From Betaproteobacteria bacterium (GTDB lineage: Bacteria > Pseudomonadota > Gammaproteobacteria > Burkholderiales > SG8-39): 18,907 nucleotides of DNA. Positions 7,578-15,363 of this stretch are shown here, piece by piece (the first letter of the stretch is position 1; each line of letters opens with the position of its first letter). The notes beneath the pieces were generated by a model. The model saw only the letters and a program-made list of their open reading frames with translations, was not told where the DNA came from and did no database searches. The position numbers and the translations under genes are program-made. The stretch is from the NCBI GenBank assembly GCA_027317055.1, contig DAHVFK010000016.1:1-18907 (forward strand), given 5' to 3'.

Positions 7578-8639
7578 ATGGCCGGCCTGAAGCAGGAGAT
7601 TCACTTCGCCCGCGCGGCGGACGGGGTGCGCATCGCCTATGCGGCGACCGGCGCCGGCTACCCGCTGGTGCGCGCCGCGCACTGGCTCGGCCACCTCGAC
7701 TACGACTGGCAGACGCCGGTCTGGCGGCCGTGGATCGAGGCTCTGAGCGCGCGCTACCGCCTGGTGCGCTACGACGGGCGCGGCTGCGGGCTGTCGGACC
7801 GCCCGGTCGACGACTTCGGCCTCGAGCGCCTGGTCAGCGATCTCGAGGCGGTGGTCGACGCCGAGGGCCTGGAGCGCTTCGCGCTGCTAGGCATGTCGCA
7901 GGGCGGGGCAGTGTCGATCGCCTACGCCGCGCGCCATCCCGGGCGCGTCAGCCATCTGGTGCTGTGCGGCGCCTTCGCGCGCGGCGCGCTGCGCCGCGAC
8001 CCGAGCCCGGAGCAGGCCGAGGCGACCGCGGCGATGATCAAGCTGGTCGAGGTCGGGTGGGGGCAGCAGAACCCGGCCTTCCTGCAGCTTTTCACCTCGC
8101 AGTTCTTCCCCGGTGCAACGCTCGCGCAGATGCGGTCGTTCAACGAGATCCAGCGCCAGGCGGCGCCGCCGCAAGCGGCGGCGCGGATCGTGGACGCGTT
8201 CGCGCGGATTGACGCCTCGAGCCATCTCGCTGCGGTGAAGGCGCCTACGCTGGTGTTCCACAGCCGCGACGACCAGCGCGCGCCGTTCGAGGAGGGGCGC
8301 TACATCGCCGCCGCCATTGCGGGCGCGCGCTTCGAGCCGCTCGACAGCGCCAACCACCTGCCGCTCGAGGGCGAGCCGGCGTTCGCGCGCTGCGTCGAGA
8401 TGGTCGCGGGCTTCCTGCCGGGCCGCGCCGCGAACGGCCAGTTCGACCATCTCACGCGGCGCGAGCTCGAAGTGCTCGAGCTGATCGCGCGCGGGCTCGA
8501 CAACGCGCAGATCGCGGCGCGCCTCGGCCTGGCCGAAAAGACGGTGCGCAACAACGTCGTCGCCGTATTCGACAAGATCGCGGTCGAGAACCGCGGCCAG
8601 GCGATCGTCAAGGCGCGCAACGCGGGCCTCGGCGCCTAG
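7578..8639 (+). CDS. Alpha/beta hydrolase fused to a C-terminal LuxR-type DNA-binding domain
   Basis: A 353-residue protein with two parts. Residues 1-282 form an alpha/beta hydrolase: RYDGRGCGLSD (64-74), nucleophile elbow LLGMSQGG (103-110, Ser107), acid in FHSRDD (D231 or D232) and His260 in SANHLPL; all three catalytic residues are present. Residues 290-353 are a GerE/LuxR helix-turn-helix, LTRRELEVLELIARGLDN then QIAARLGLAEKTVRNNVVAVF. The likely role is a transcription factor that binds, and perhaps cleaves, a small ligand. There is no signal peptide. The start at 7578 matches the usual beginning of the hydrolase domain; an in-frame ATG at 7554 would add eight residues. Neither has a Shine-Dalgarno. 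The facing esterase gene is the obvious first target. Confidence 0.88.
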   Translation: MAGLKQEIHFARAADGVRIAYAATGAGYPLVRAAHWLGHLDYDWQTPVWRPWIEALSARYRLVRYDGRGCGLSDRPVDDFGLERLVSDLEAVVDAEGLERFALLGMSQGGAVSIAYAARHPGRVSHLVLCGAFARGALRRDPSPEQAEATAAMIKLVEVGWGQQNPAFLQLFTSQFFPGATLAQMRSFNEIQRQAAPPQAAARIVDAFARIDASSHLAAVKAPTLVFHSRDDQRAPFEEGRYIAAAIAGARFEPLDSANHLPLEGEPAFARCVEMVAGFLPGRAANGQFDHLTRRELEVLELIARGLDNAQIAARLGLAEKTVRNNVVAVFDKIAVENRGQAIVKARNAGLGA

Positions 8640-8648
8640 TTTCCACGC

Positions 8649-8668
8649 GCCGGGACGCCTGTCCCGGC
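8649..8668 (+). terminator. Perfect hairpin after the hydrolase-LuxR gene
   Basis: GCCGGGAC-GCCT-GTCCCGGC is a perfect 8-bp stem with a 4-nt loop, starting nine bases after the stop codon. A run of five T lies at 8680-8684, 11 bases beyond, further than in a standard intrinsic terminator. A second CCGGGAC at 8703-8709 could pair with the same downstream arm. Confidence 0.45.
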
Positions 8669-8775
8669 CCGATTCCCGCTTTTTCGTCGCCCGGCGCCGC
8701 AACCGGGACAGCCGCCTCGTGAGCGCGCGCCGCGCGCATGCTCTACTCGAGCCGGATATTCGGGCGGAGAACTCC

Positions 8776-9681
8776 ATGCAAGAAATCGAAATCGAATTCG
8801 CCTCCGAGGGCGCGGCCCTGCGGGGCCTGCTCTACCTGCCGCAAGCAAAGGCGGCAAAGCCGCCGGTCGTCGTCATGACGCACGGCACCTCGGCCACGAT
8901 CCGCATGGTGGCCGACCGCTACGCGCAAGCCTTCTGCCGCGCGGGCGTTGCGGCGCTACTCTACGACCACCGCAACTTCGGCGCGAGCGGCGGCGAGCCG
9001 CGGCAGGAGATCAACCCCTGGATCCAGTGCCGCGGCTACCGCGACGCGATCGGCTTCGTCGAAACGCTCGCGCAGGTCGACCGCGAACGCATCGCGCTGT
9101 GGGGCGACAGCTACTCCGGCGGCGAGGTCGTCGTCGCCGCCGCGGCCGACCCGCGCGTCAAGGCCGTGGTCGCCCAATGCCCCGTGTTCGGCGCCGAGCC
9201 GCCGCCGATCGAGCCGGGCCCGGCTGCGTTCGAAACCATGAAAGACATCCTCCATCGCGGCGACGTGCGCGGCTCGCCCGAAACCACCACCGGCCCGATC
9301 CCGGTCGTCTCCTGCGACCAGGCCGGCACGCCCTCGCTGCTCAAGCCGATCCAGGCCTACCGCTGGTTCATCGACTACGGCGGCCGCCACGGCACCGGCT
9401 GGATGAACAGCGCCACGCGCGTGCTGCCGAAGACGCCGGTGCCGTGGCACCCGGGGCTCGCGGCGCCGTTCGTGAAGGCCCCGACCCTGCTGATGGTCGC
9501 GCCCAAGGACGAAATGGTGCACGCCAACTATTCCGTCGCGCGGCAAGCCTACGAGCTGATGCCCGCCCGCAAGCAATGGCACGACATCGCCGGCGGCCAT
9601 TTCGGCCTGCTCTACTACCCGAGCGCGCTGTTCGACGAGGCGAGCCGGGTGCAAGCCGAGTTCCTGCAGCGGCACCTCTGA
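8776..9681 (+). CDS. Alpha/beta hydrolase, YcjY / dienelactone-hydrolase-like
   Basis: A 301-residue cytoplasmic hydrolase. The oxyanion-hole segment is VVVMTHGTSA (31-40), followed by LLYDHRNFGASGG (61-73), the nucleophile elbow ALWGDSYSGGE (107-117, Ser112), the acid in VAPKDEMVH (D245) and His275 in IAGGHFG. The elbow is GxSxS-GG rather than GxSxG, as in YcjY-like hydrolases. The middle section (about 140-225) is an inserted cap region. It should hydrolyse an ester, lactone or amide, substrate unknown. The ATG at 8776 is preceded by GGAGA (8766-8770) at a five-base spacing, and no earlier start fits the fold. It lies between the LuxR fusion and the dioxygenase on the same strand and may be co-regulated with them. 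Confidence 0.82.
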   Translation: MQEIEIEFASEGAALRGLLYLPQAKAAKPPVVVMTHGTSATIRMVADRYAQAFCRAGVAALLYDHRNFGASGGEPRQEINPWIQCRGYRDAIGFVETLAQVDRERIALWGDSYSGGEVVVAAAADPRVKAVVAQCPVFGAEPPPIEPGPAAFETMKDILHRGDVRGSPETTTGPIPVVSCDQAGTPSLLKPIQAYRWFIDYGGRHGTGWMNSATRVLPKTPVPWHPGLAAPFVKAPTLLMVAPKDEMVHANYSVARQAYELMPARKQWHDIAGGHFGLLYYPSALFDEASRVQAEFLQRHL

Positions 9682-9698
9682 GCGCGGGCGGCGCAAAA

Positions 9699-9728
9699 TT
9701 GACAGCGCGAGCGCCGACGTTGCAACAT
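9699..9728 (+). promoter_or_regulatory. Candidate promoter of the TfdA-like gene
   Basis: A perfect -35 TTGACA (9699-9704) is followed after 18 bp by CAACAT (9723-9728), a weak -10 match. The ATG at 9734 starts five bases later, so the mRNA would be leaderless or nearly so; no Shine-Dalgarno is present. Confidence 0.4.
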
Positions 9729-9733
9729 GACCC

Positions 9734-10609
9734 ATGCGCGTTACGCCCCTGCATCCGCACATCGGCGCGAGAGCCGACGGGATAGACCTGCGCTCGCCCC
9801 TGACGGCGGAGTTGCGCACGGCCATCGAGGCGGCGATGGACCGCCACGCGGTGCTGGTGTTTCCCGGCCAGGACCTGGACGACGACCAGCACATGGCCTT
9901 CGGCGGCGCCTTCGGACCGGTCGAACATACGCGCGCCACGGTGGATGCGCAAAGGCACCGCCTCAAGCATGCGCAGATGAACGACATCTCCAACCTGGAC
10001 CTGAACGGGGAGATCCTCAAGGCGGACGACCGGCGGCGCATGTTCAACCTGGGCAACCGCCTGTGGCACTCGGACAGCAGCTTCAAGCGCACGCCGGCCA
10101 AGTATTCGCTGCTGCACGCGCGCTCGATCCCGCCCGAGGGCGGCGAGACGGAGTTCGCCGACATGCGCGCGGCCTGGGATGCGCTGGGGCAGAAGATGCG
10201 CGGGAAGCTCAAGGACCTGGTGTGCTGGCACTCCCTGCTCTACAGCCGGGCGCAGCTCGGTTTCCACGGCTTCACCGAGGAGGAGCAGAAGCAGTTCGCG
10301 CCGGTGCCGCAGCGCATGGTGCGCCGGCACGCCGGCTCGGGGCGGCTGAGCCTGTATCTGTCGGCCCACATCGGGCGCATCGACGGCTTCGAGGTGCCCG
10401 AGGCGCTGGCGCTGGTGCGCGATCTGGTGGAGCACGCCACGCAGCGCGAGTTCGTCTACCAGCATCGCTGGCAGGTAGGCGACCTGGTGGTGTGGGACAA
10501 CCGCTGCACCATGCATCGCGGCCGGGCGTACGACGACACGGCGTACCCGCGGGACATGCGGCGCGTGACGCTCGAGGATTGCGCGCCGACGCTGGAGCAG
10601 GCGCTCTGA
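9734..10609 (+). CDS. TauD/TfdA family Fe(II)/2-oxoglutarate-dependent dioxygenase
   Basis: A 291-residue dioxygenase, the usual length of the family. Iron ligands are H112 and D114 in LWHSDSSF and H261 in CTMHRGRAYD. T139 (GGETEF) and R273 fit the 2-oxoglutarate carboxylate contacts, and R277 (RDMRRVTL) the substrate-acid contact. Much of it runs parallel to the 2,4-D dioxygenase TfdA as I recall it: NDISNLDLNGE, NRLWHSDSSF, HAGSGR, VEHATQREFVY-HRW-VGDLV-WDNRC. The enzyme should hydroxylate a carboxylic acid next to an ether, sulfonate or similar group, with release of CO2 and succinate. Lysines at the TfdA positions 71 and 95 appear replaced (T69, E93), so 2,4-D itself is doubtful. It is cytoplasmic and probably transcribed from its own promoter. 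The next gene is convergent. Confidence 0.9.
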   Translation: MRVTPLHPHIGARADGIDLRSPLTAELRTAIEAAMDRHAVLVFPGQDLDDDQHMAFGGAFGPVEHTRATVDAQRHRLKHAQMNDISNLDLNGEILKADDRRRMFNLGNRLWHSDSSFKRTPAKYSLLHARSIPPEGGETEFADMRAAWDALGQKMRGKLKDLVCWHSLLYSRAQLGFHGFTEEEQKQFAPVPQRMVRRHAGSGRLSLYLSAHIGRIDGFEVPEALALVRDLVEHATQREFVYQHRWQVGDLVVWDNRCTMHRGRAYDDTAYPRDMRRVTLEDCAPTLEQAL

Positions 10610-10639
10610 CGACCAGCTTGCTCCCGGCTGGCCGCGCGC

Positions 10640-11197
10640 CTAGCGGTCCAACCGCGCGAACGCGACCGGCGCGGCGACGAGCAGCGCGAGCAGAATCGCG
10701 CCGAACACCGGCACGAGGCTCAGCAGCATCGCGAACGGCAAGGCCAGGAACACGGCCGCGTACAGCCAGGGCACGCGGGCCCGCGGGCCGAGATCGGCGC
10801 CGAGCTTCTTGCGCATCCAGCGCATCGCCTTGGGCTCGCGCGCCCTGCGGCGCCCCAGCATGCGCGCGATCGATCGCTCCTCCAGCCAGGAGAAGAACAC
10901 CAACCCGAGCACGAACAGGCTGCCGAGCAGCAGCACGGGCGTGAGCAGTATCCCCGCCAGCGCCGAGAAGGCACTGGTGCCCACCAGCGCCATGATCGGG
11001 GCCATCCCGCAGGCGAGGGCCGTGACCCCGATCAGCACCAGCATCGGGACCACCAGGCGCGCGCGCTCGCCGACGTAGTCCTTGAACGCGTAGACCTCGC
11101 GGTAGCGGCGCGCGAGCGATAGCGCCTCCTCGAGCGGACCGAGCAACTGCCGGTCGACCTGCTGCTGCAGTTGCGCCTGATCCGGTATCTCCCACAT
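10640..11197 (-). CDS. Small multi-pass membrane protein, function unknown
   Basis: A 185-residue protein not recognised by family. After a soluble N-terminus with helices (WEIPDQAQLQQQVDRQLLGPLEEAL) come hydrophobic segments at about 50-70, 75-105 (probably two closely spaced spans) and 140-180 (two spans separated by VPVFG), with an Arg- and Lys-rich loop (EERSIARMLGRRRAREPKAMRWMRKK) between the halves on the presumed cytoplasmic side. It is therefore an inner-membrane protein with about four or five spans. The start is ATG at 11197, with GGGAGG about eight bases before it; a longer reading from 11275 is open but lacks such a site and adds a basic stretch unlike the rest. It follows the flavoprotein gene on the same strand after 100 bp and may be co-transcribed. 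Confidence 0.7.
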   Translation of the reverse strand: MWEIPDQAQLQQQVDRQLLGPLEEALSLARRYREVYAFKDYVGERARLVVPMLVLIGVTALACGMAPIMALVGTSAFSALAGILLTPVLLLGSLFVLGLVFFSWLEERSIARMLGRRRAREPKAMRWMRKKLGADLGPRARVPWLYAAVFLALPFAMLLSLVPVFGAILLALLVAAPVAFARLDR

Positions 11198-11297
11198 CGC
11201 CGCGCCTCCCTGCTGTCGGAGTGTCAAGGCCAGCATACGGAACCGCCGCCCAAAAAGCGGGGAACAATTCCGCACCTGCGCGCGACGAACTACCGGC

Positions 11298-12548
11298 TCA
11301 CGGGCCGAACCGCTCCGCCGCGTACGGCAGGGGGTCGACGAAGGGCGGCTCGCCCGTCGCCATCTCGGCGACCAGCCGCCCGGTGACCGCGGCGAGCGTC
11401 AGCCCATGGTGCGCGTGCCCGAAGGCGAACCAGAGGTTCGCGTGCTGCGGCGCGCGCCCGATGACCGGCAGCATGTCCGGCGTGCAGGGGCGCGCCCCCA
11501 TCCACGGCTCGACGTCCAGGCGCTCGGCGAGCGGAAAAAGCTCGCGTGCGATCGGCTCCGCGCGCCCGAGCTGTACCGGCGTGCGGATCGCGTCGCGCAG
11601 CGCGAACTCCGCGCCGGTCGTGAGCCGGATGCCGCGGCGCATCGGCCCGAGGAAGTAGCCGCGCTCGGTGTCGAGGATCGGGTGGTTCAGCTTCGCCTCG
11701 CCGGCGGGCCGGTAGTGCATGTGGTAGCCGCGCTTCACCGCCAGCGGCAGGCGGTAGCCGAGCCCGCGCGTGAGCACGTCCGACCATGGCCCGAGCGCGA
11801 CGACCACGGCGCCCGCCTCGAGCGCGCCGCTCGCGGTACGAAGCTTCCAGCCGTCGCCCGCCGCGTCGAGCGTCGCGGCGTTGCCCTGGAGGAATTCGCC
11901 TCCTAGCGCCTCGAAGCGCTTCAGGTACGCCTGGCCAAGGGCGTGCGGGTCGAGCACGCGGATCGGCTGCGTCCAGTGCAGTGCGCCGGCGAGCACGGGC
12001 GCAAGGAACGGCTCCTCTTCCTGCAGTGCCCTGGCGTCGAGCTTGCGGTGCTCGATGCCGAATTCCGTCTTCCAGCGTTCGGCCTCGGCGAAGCGCAGGT
12101 CTCGCTCGCGCGCGCTGCGGTAGACCTTCATCCAGCCGCCGCGCACGACGAGGTCCTCGGCGCCCGACTCGGCGACGAGGGCCTCGTGCTCGCTCACGCA
12201 GTGCTCGATCAGCTTTGCGTACACGTGCGCGACCTCGGCGTGGCGGGCGGGACGCGAATGGCGCCAGTACTGCCACAGGAACGGCGCCAGCCCGGGCAGC
12301 GCGCTCGGGTGGTAGTGCGCGTCGACCGTGCGATTGACCGCGTAGCGGGCGAGCGCGCCGAAATCGTGCGGGAAGCCGTAGGGGAAAACCCCCTCGCGCT
12401 GGATCAGCCCCGCGTTGCCGAATGAAGTCTCCTCGGAGGCGCCGCGCCGGTCGACCAGAGCCACCGAGCGGCCGCGCTTCTGCAGGTGCAGCGCGACGCA
12501 CAGGCCGACGATGCCCGCCCCGAGAACGGCGAAATCCTTGCGCGCCAT
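11298..12548 (-). CDS. FAD-dependent oxidoreductase, D-amino acid dehydrogenase (DadA)-like
   Basis: A 416-residue flavoprotein of the DAO family, the usual length for DadA-like enzymes. The FAD-binding start is FAVLGAGIVGLCVALHLQKRG (GxGxxG at 10-15) followed by VALVDRR, where the acidic residue holds the ribose. SFGNAGLI (43-50) is the DadA-like SxxNAG loop next to the flavin, VVVALGPWSDVL closes the FAD fold, and PWMGARPCTPDMLPVIG plus FAFGHAHHGLTL near the C-terminus are the conserved final flavin and substrate segments. It should oxidise a D-amino acid or a related amine to the 2-oxoacid, passing electrons to the respiratory chain. The ATG at 12548 is the only start before the FAD motif; no Shine-Dalgarno is obvious. 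It is first in a possible pair with the membrane protein at 10640-11197. Confidence 0.88.
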   Translation of the reverse strand: MARKDFAVLGAGIVGLCVALHLQKRGRSVALVDRRGASEETSFGNAGLIQREGVFPYGFPHDFGALARYAVNRTVDAHYHPSALPGLAPFLWQYWRHSRPARHAEVAHVYAKLIEHCVSEHEALVAESGAEDLVVRGGWMKVYRSARERDLRFAEAERWKTEFGIEHRKLDARALQEEEPFLAPVLAGALHWTQPIRVLDPHALGQAYLKRFEALGGEFLQGNAATLDAAGDGWKLRTASGALEAGAVVVALGPWSDVLTRGLGYRLPLAVKRGYHMHYRPAGEAKLNHPILDTERGYFLGPMRRGIRLTTGAEFALRDAIRTPVQLGRAEPIARELFPLAERLDVEPWMGARPCTPDMLPVIGRAPQHANLWFAFGHAHHGLTLAAVTGRLVAEMATGEPPFVDPLPYAAERFGP

Positions 12549-12620
12549 GGATTGCCAATGCTAACGCAACGCGCCAGGCACCGGGCGTCCCCTGAACGTC
12601 ACTTCGTCGCCGGGAGCCGG

Positions 12621-12626
12621 TATATT
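12621..12626 (+). promoter_or_regulatory. -10 element of the propeller / sulfur-carrier operon
   Basis: TATATT (5 of 6 to TATAAT) in GC-rich surroundings, with no clear -35. Start of transcription is expected near 12633, giving a leader of about 37 nt that contains the AAAGGAG ribosome binding site. Confidence 0.45.
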
Positions 12627-12669
12627 GTGCCCATTCGACTGGCCTGATCGACGCGGAAAGGAGCCGGCC

Positions 12670-13869
12670 ATGGCAGCCACGCGCAGCAAGAGCGGGAAAG
12701 CGGTTTCAGCGAATGGGCCCACCCGGGCGCGCGCCGCGCCGCGCACGATCGTGCTGGTGGCGACGCGCAAGGGCGCGTGGATCTTTCACGCCGACGCGGC
12801 GCGCAGACAATGGCGCGCGGACGGGCCGCATTTCCTCGGCCATAACGTGAGCCACCTGGTGCTCGACCCGCGCGACGGCCGCACGCTGCTCGCCGCGGCG
12901 AAGACCGGCCATCTCGGGCCGACGGTGTTCCGCTCTACCGACCTCGGCAAGACCTGGAAGGAAGCGGCCAAGCCGCCCGCGTTCGCCAAAGCGCCGGATG
13001 GGCAGGCCGGGCGCTCGGTCGATCACACGTTCTGGCTCGCGCCGGGCCGTGCCGCGGACAAGGACCTCTGGTACGCGGGCACCTCGCCGCAGGGCCTGTT
13101 CCGTTCGGCCGACGGCGGAGTGACGTGGGAGCCGTTTTCGATCGTCAACGACGACCCGCAGTTCCGCGAATGGATGGGCACCGTGCAGGACGGCACGCCG
13201 GACGGGCCGAAGCTGCATTCGATCATCGTCGATCCGCGCGACGGCGAGCATCTCTACCTCGGCATGTCCGGCGGCGGCGTGCACGAGACGACGGACGGCG
13301 GCCGCAGCTGGCAAACGCTCATCAAGGGCATGGACGTGGTCGAGGGCTTCGGCTTCGATCCGGCCAAGCCGACTTTCCACGACCCGCACTGCATGCGCAT
13401 GTGCGCGACCAATCCGGACCGGCTCTACCAGCAGAACCACTGCGGCATTTATCGCCTGGACCGGCCCTCCGACACCTGGGCGCGCATCGGCCGCAGCATG
13501 CCCAAGACCGTGGGCGACATCGGCTTTCCGCTCGTGCTGCACCCGCGCAACGACAACGTCGCCTGGGTGTTCCCGATGGACGGCACCCAGGTCTGGCCGC
13601 GCACCAGCCCCGGCGGCAAGCCGGCGGCCTACGTCACGCGCAACGGCGGCAAGACCTGGCAGCGCCTCGACGCCGGCCTGCCGAAGAGCCAGGCGTGGTG
13701 GACGGTCAAGCGCCAGTGCATGGTGGCCGACGCCTGCGATTCGGTTGCGCTCTACCTCGGCAACAGCGGCGGCGAACTGTGGATCGGGCGCGACGAGGGC
13801 CGGCGCTGGTCCTTGATCGCGCGTCACCTGCCGGAAATCTACGCTGTCGAGACCGCCGAGCTTCGCTGA
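12670..13869 (+). CDS. Asp-box (BNR-repeat) beta-propeller protein, cytoplasmic
   Basis: A 399-residue protein with five Asp boxes (S/T-x-D/N-x-G-x-T/S-W type): STDLGKTW (89-96), SADGGVTW (146-153), TTDGGRSW (207-214), TRNGGKTW (323-330) and a divergent GRDEGRRW (373-380). These mark a sortilin/sialidase-like beta-propeller. It lacks the sialidase Arg-Ile-Pro motif and has no signal peptide, only a basic Ala-rich lead of about 24 residues, so it is neither a normal sialidase nor secreted. It carries a Cys/His group in HDPHCMRMCATN and QQNHCG (C241, C245, H257, C258) and again in RQCMVADAC (C350, C356), which could bind a metal or carry thiol chemistry. The ATG at 12670 has AAAGGAG at good spacing. 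A sulfur-carrier gene follows after five bases. Function unknown. Confidence 0.8.
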   Translation: MAATRSKSGKAVSANGPTRARAAPRTIVLVATRKGAWIFHADAARRQWRADGPHFLGHNVSHLVLDPRDGRTLLAAAKTGHLGPTVFRSTDLGKTWKEAAKPPAFAKAPDGQAGRSVDHTFWLAPGRAADKDLWYAGTSPQGLFRSADGGVTWEPFSIVNDDPQFREWMGTVQDGTPDGPKLHSIIVDPRDGEHLYLGMSGGGVHETTDGGRSWQTLIKGMDVVEGFGFDPAKPTFHDPHCMRMCATNPDRLYQQNHCGIYRLDRPSDTWARIGRSMPKTVGDIGFPLVLHPRNDNVAWVFPMDGTQVWPRTSPGGKPAAYVTRNGGKTWQRLDAGLPKSQAWWTVKRQCMVADACDSVALYLGNSGGELWIGRDEGRRWSLIARHLPEIYAVETAELR

Positions 13870-13874
13870 GCGCG

Positions 13875-14132
13875 ATGAAGGTCCTGATCCCGAGCGCGCT
13901 GCGCTCCTACACCGAGCGCGGCGAGGCCGAGGCCAGCGGCGCAACCCTTGCCGCGCTGCTCGCCGACCTCGATCACCAGTACACCGGCATCCGCTTTCGC
14001 ATCATCGACGAGCAGGACCGCATCCGGCGCCATATCCGCATCTTCGTCAACGGCGAGCAGGCGCGCGAGCTGTCGCAGCCGCTCGCCGCGGCGGACGAAG
14101 TCGTCATCGTGCAGGCGCTCTCGGGTGGTTGA
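13875..14132 (+). CDS. MoaD/ThiS family ubiquitin-like sulfur-carrier protein
   Basis: An 85-residue beta-grasp protein ending in LSGG. The exposed C-terminal Gly-Gly is what E1-like enzymes adenylate and convert to a thiocarboxylate, the sulfur donor for molybdopterin, thiazole, cysteine or thio-metabolite synthesis. The body fits the family: KVLIPSALRSYT, the helix GATLAALLADLDHQY (22-36), HIRIFVNGEQARELSQPL and DEVVIVQALSGG. No MoaE, ThiG, MoeB or ThiF homologue is nearby, so it must use an activating enzyme from elsewhere or have a special partner; the propeller protein five bases upstream is the best candidate. The ATG at 13875 is fixed by the domain start. The MFS gene begins 18 bases after its stop. 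Confidence 0.88.
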   Translation: MKVLIPSALRSYTERGEAEASGATLAALLADLDHQYTGIRFRIIDEQDRIRRHIRIFVNGEQARELSQPLAAADEVVIVQALSGG

Positions 14133-14150
14133 CGGCCAACCGGCGAGGGC

Positions 14151-15341
14151 ATGATCGCCGTTCGCGAGCTCGCGCGCGGACCCTGGCGCGCCGTCCCGGT
14201 GCTCGGCGTCACCCAGATCCTCGCCTGGGGAAGCATCTTCTACACGCCGGTGCTGATCGTGCCGCTGATCGCCGCCGAACGCGGCTGGTCGATCGCCTTC
14301 ACCATGGGCGGTTTTTCGCACGGCCTGCTGGTGGCCGGGTTGATCTCGCCCTACATCGGCCGCTCGGTGGACCGCTACGGCGGCCACGTCGTCATGACCG
14401 CGGGATCGCTGACCGGCGCGCTCGGCCTCGCTCTGATCGTGCGCGCCGCCGACCCGCTCGCCTATTTCGCGGTATGGACGGTGCTCGGCGTCGCCATGGC
14501 GGCAACCCTCTACGATCCCGCTTTCGCGAGCCTCGGGCGCATCTTCGGCGCGGCGGCGCGGCGGCCGATCACCGCGCTCACATTGATCGCCGGCTTTGCC
14601 TCCGCGGTGAGCTGGCCGGCGACCCATTTCCTGCTGGAGGGCGTGGGCTGGCGCGGCACCTACCTCATCTATGCCGCGCTGCTCGCCGCGGTCGCGGCGC
14701 CGCTGCATGCGCTCGCGCTGCCGCGCAGCCGCGCCGACGCGGCCACGGGCGCGCGCGCGCACGCCGAGGCGTCGGCCGGGGTGCTGCCGCCGCACGGCCT
14801 GCCCTTCGTGCTGGTGGCCTCCGCGTTCGCGTTCTACGCCTTCGTGCCCTCGGGCATGTCGGCAAACCTGCTGGAGATCTTCGCGCGCTCCGGCATCGAT
14901 GCCGGGACGGTGGTGTGGATCGGCGCGCTCTACGGTCCGGCGCAGGTCGGCGCGCGCCTGATCGAGTTCGCCTTCGGCCGCGACGTGCATCCGCTGTGGG
15001 TGGTGCGCTTCGCGCTGGCGGCGCTGCTAGGCGCCTTCGCGCTGCTCGCGGTGCTCGGCGTGTCCACCGCGTCGGCGGCGGCGTTCGCGCTGATGTTCGG
15101 CGGCGCCAACGGCCTGATCACCATCACGCGCGGCGCGGTGCCGCTGGCGCTGTTCGGCCCTTCCGGCTATGGCCGGCTGATGGGCCGGCTGGCCAGCCCC
15201 TGGATGCTGATGCAGGCCGCGGCGCCATTGGTGATGGCTTTCGTGGTGGAGCGCCTGTCCGACGGCGCGGCGCTCGGGCTCGCCGCCGCCTTCGCGGCGG
15301 TGGCGCTCGGCTGCTTCGTGGTGATCAGGCCGCCGCGCTGA
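14151..15341 (+). CDS. Major facilitator superfamily transporter
   Basis: A 396-residue inner-membrane transporter with about twelve hydrophobic spans in two halves split by a hydrophilic loop near 195-215 (PRSRADAATGARAHAEA). The loop between spans 2 and 3 has SPYIGRSVDRYGGH (66-79), the MFS motif A pattern of G-x-x-x-D-R-x-G, and the second half has a weaker echo. The subfamily is not certain; the general look is of the monocarboxylate / oxalate-formate type, which would move organic anions by proton symport. The start ATG at 14151 has only a close GAGGG upstream, so translation may be coupled to the sulfur-carrier gene 18 bases before. As third gene of that operon it may import or export the small molecule on which the first two act (inference). 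Confidence 0.85.
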   Translation: MIAVRELARGPWRAVPVLGVTQILAWGSIFYTPVLIVPLIAAERGWSIAFTMGGFSHGLLVAGLISPYIGRSVDRYGGHVVMTAGSLTGALGLALIVRAADPLAYFAVWTVLGVAMAATLYDPAFASLGRIFGAAARRPITALTLIAGFASAVSWPATHFLLEGVGWRGTYLIYAALLAAVAAPLHALALPRSRADAATGARAHAEASAGVLPPHGLPFVLVASAFAFYAFVPSGMSANLLEIFARSGIDAGTVVWIGALYGPAQVGARLIEFAFGRDVHPLWVVRFALAALLGAFALLAVLGVSTASAAAFALMFGGANGLITITRGAVPLALFGPSGYGRLMGRLASPWMLMQAAAPLVMAFVVERLSDGAALGLAAAFAAVALGCFVVIRPPR

Positions 15342-15363
15342 CGCGCCGCGCGCCCGGCGGTGC

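Noticed and set aside
12670..13869. Annotation as exo-alpha-sialidase
   Set aside because: Asp boxes alone mark a propeller. The Arg-Ile-Pro motif and a secretion signal are missing.
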